Assembly (NCBI RefSeq): GCF_000381765.1
Contig: NZ_KB907086.1
Location: forward strand, 1 to 50,472
Source: [Zimmermannella] faecalis ATCC 13722
Lineage (GTDB): Bacteria > Actinomycetota > Actinomycetes > Actinomycetales > Microbacteriaceae
Length of the DNA stretch: 50,472 nt
Direction: 5' to 3'
Shown here: piece after piece, positions 49,714 to 50,472 of the stretch
Layout: every line of letters begins with the position of its first letter
Numbering within the stretch: position 1 is the stretch's first letter
The notes under the pieces: model-generated
Database searches by the model: none
What the model was told of the DNA's origin: nothing
The model's input: only the letters and a program-made list of their open reading frames with translations
Program-made: the position numbers and the translations under genes

Positions 49714-50472
49714 ATGACCAACACGGCACCCGAGTACGGCGATGACCTCTCTGATGAGAACCTGCGCGCGGCGCTCGAACGCTTCCATACCGACCTGCGT
49801 GATCGCGCCCGCATCGACGCCTCAGACTTCAGCACCTACGCCACCATCTACCGCACCGCGCAGGCCTACACGAACCGTGACTGCGGGCCCGCGGTCGCCG
49901 CAACGAAGCGTGATCAGACGTTCCGGTGGCACCTGCGATCCGTCGCCGGCGAGTTCGCCTGCGACGCGCAACTCACCGACAACTCCCTCATGAACCGCGC
50001 GCACAACGCGAACGACCTGTTCACGAAGTTCCCCTATTGGCACGACGCACTGTCCGACGCTGCGGTGCAGGTCGGGCACGTCAACGCGATGCTCCGCCAA
50101 CACGCACCCGTCGCGGAACGCAACTACGACCGCTACGGCCACGAGGTCCTCCGCTACGCGAAAACCCACACCGTGCCGCAGACCGAGTCGTTCGCGAAGC
50201 AACTCGCCGCGAAACTCGCGCGCGAAGACTTCGAGCGCGCCCACAAGGCCGCTTTCGCACAGCGACGCGTCCTCGTCGACCAAGACGACTACGGCATGGC
50301 GTACCTCACGGCGTACCTCCCGGCCGCGACCGCAGCAGCGATCCACGAACGCCTGTCGCGCGACGCCCAAGCGATGGCCGAGGTCGCGAAAGCCGAAGCC
50401 ACGCAGCACCGCAAAGAGGACGGATTCGAGGCGGATCTTCGCACCCTCGACCAGCACCGCGCCGATATTTTG
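49714..50472 (+). CDS. DUF222 (13E12-type) protein, probable HNH endonuclease, 3' end cut by window
   Basis: The reading frame is open from ATG 49714 to the end of the window (253 codons). The sequence matches the DUF222 region found before HNH nuclease domains in actinobacterial 13E12-repeat proteins: an N-terminal helical part, then LSDAAVQVGHVNAMLRQHAP, and VLVDQDDYGMAYLTAYLPAATAAAIHERLSRDAQAM with DLRTLDQHRADIL at the edge. The HNH domain itself would lie beyond the window, so it is expected but not seen. GGGAGG lies about ten bases before the ATG. The gene begins just where a 57-bp repeat array ends. These genes are multi-copy in many actinobacteria and may be mobile. Confidence 0.82.
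   Translation, partial: MTNTAPEYGDDLSDENLRAALERFHTDLRDRARIDASDFSTYATIYRTAQAYTNRDCGPAVAATKRDQTFRWHLRSVAGEFACDAQLTDNSLMNRAHNANDLFTKFPYWHDALSDAAVQVGHVNAMLRQHAPVAERNYDRYGHEVLRYAKTHTVPQTESFAKQLAAKLAREDFERAHKAAFAQRRVLVDQDDYGMAYLTAYLPAATAAAIHERLSRDAQAMAEVAKAEATQHRKEDGFEADLRTLDQHRADIL

Noticed and set aside
1-50472. tRNA, rRNA or riboswitch genes
   Set aside because: Intergenic gaps were read for cloverleaf-like or known leader patterns and none was convincing by eye; a covariance search was not possible.

Overview
The window is GC-rich, densely coded actinobacterial chromosome. The best fit is the family Microbacteriaceae, by inference only. The supporting signs are an acyl-CoA carboxylase beta subunit followed by a small epsilon subunit, the purK-purE-LCP block beside a GtrA gene, a BirA without a DNA-binding domain, an LpdA-type quinone reductase, a DUF222/HNH-type gene, and several genes whose -10 hexamer lies 6-9 bases before the ATG (leaderless style). 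A lone ectB suggests a lineage with 2,4-diaminobutyrate in its cell wall, as in several genera of that family. No rRNA, tRNA or CRISPR array was seen.

Layout. 1-906: right end of a decayed IS30-type element, ending a few bases from an LCP cell-wall ligase gene. 911-11919: core genes (LCP, purE, purK, GtrA, ectB, PH-domain protein, birA, acyl-CoA carboxylase beta and epsilon, an RNA m5U methyltransferase, maf). 11978-13000: a lipoprotein of unknown function. 13028-24819: a hydroxyproline catabolic region. It holds the epimerase, a three-subunit D-hydroxyproline dehydrogenase, a DapA-type deaminase, the 2-oxoglutarate semialdehyde dehydrogenase, a pyrroline reductase-like protein, two transporters and a GntR regulator, with palindromes before the main transcription units. 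Together these would turn 4-hydroxyproline into 2-oxoglutarate.

24977-32958: a heterodimeric ABC exporter, a divergent DinB-like/WYL-regulator pair sharing a dyad, the biotin carboxylase/BCCP subunit and a small secreted protein. 33040-37822: an orphan catabolic cluster (GntR, DhaL, DhaK, MFS transporter, and a divergent DapA-type lyase) with stacked dyads in the shared promoter region; its substrate is not known. 37931-39893: a YtrA-type GntR with an ABC ATPase and permease. 39949-41613: an AbiEi-like/nuclease-like gene flanked by copies of a 53-bp repeat. 41643-43025: a HemL-like aminotransferase with an operator inside its promoter.

43292-49049: LpdA, then nucleoside salvage (purine nucleoside phosphorylase, phosphopentomutase-type enzyme, adenosine deaminase) with an orphan PTS EIIA coupled to the deaminase gene. 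49157-50472: tandem repeats (two units of about 160 bp, then four of 57 bp) running into a DUF222-type gene cut by the window end. The strongest candidates for something new are the DhaKL-DapA cluster, the repeat blocks around the AbiEi-like and DUF222 genes, and the lone ectB.
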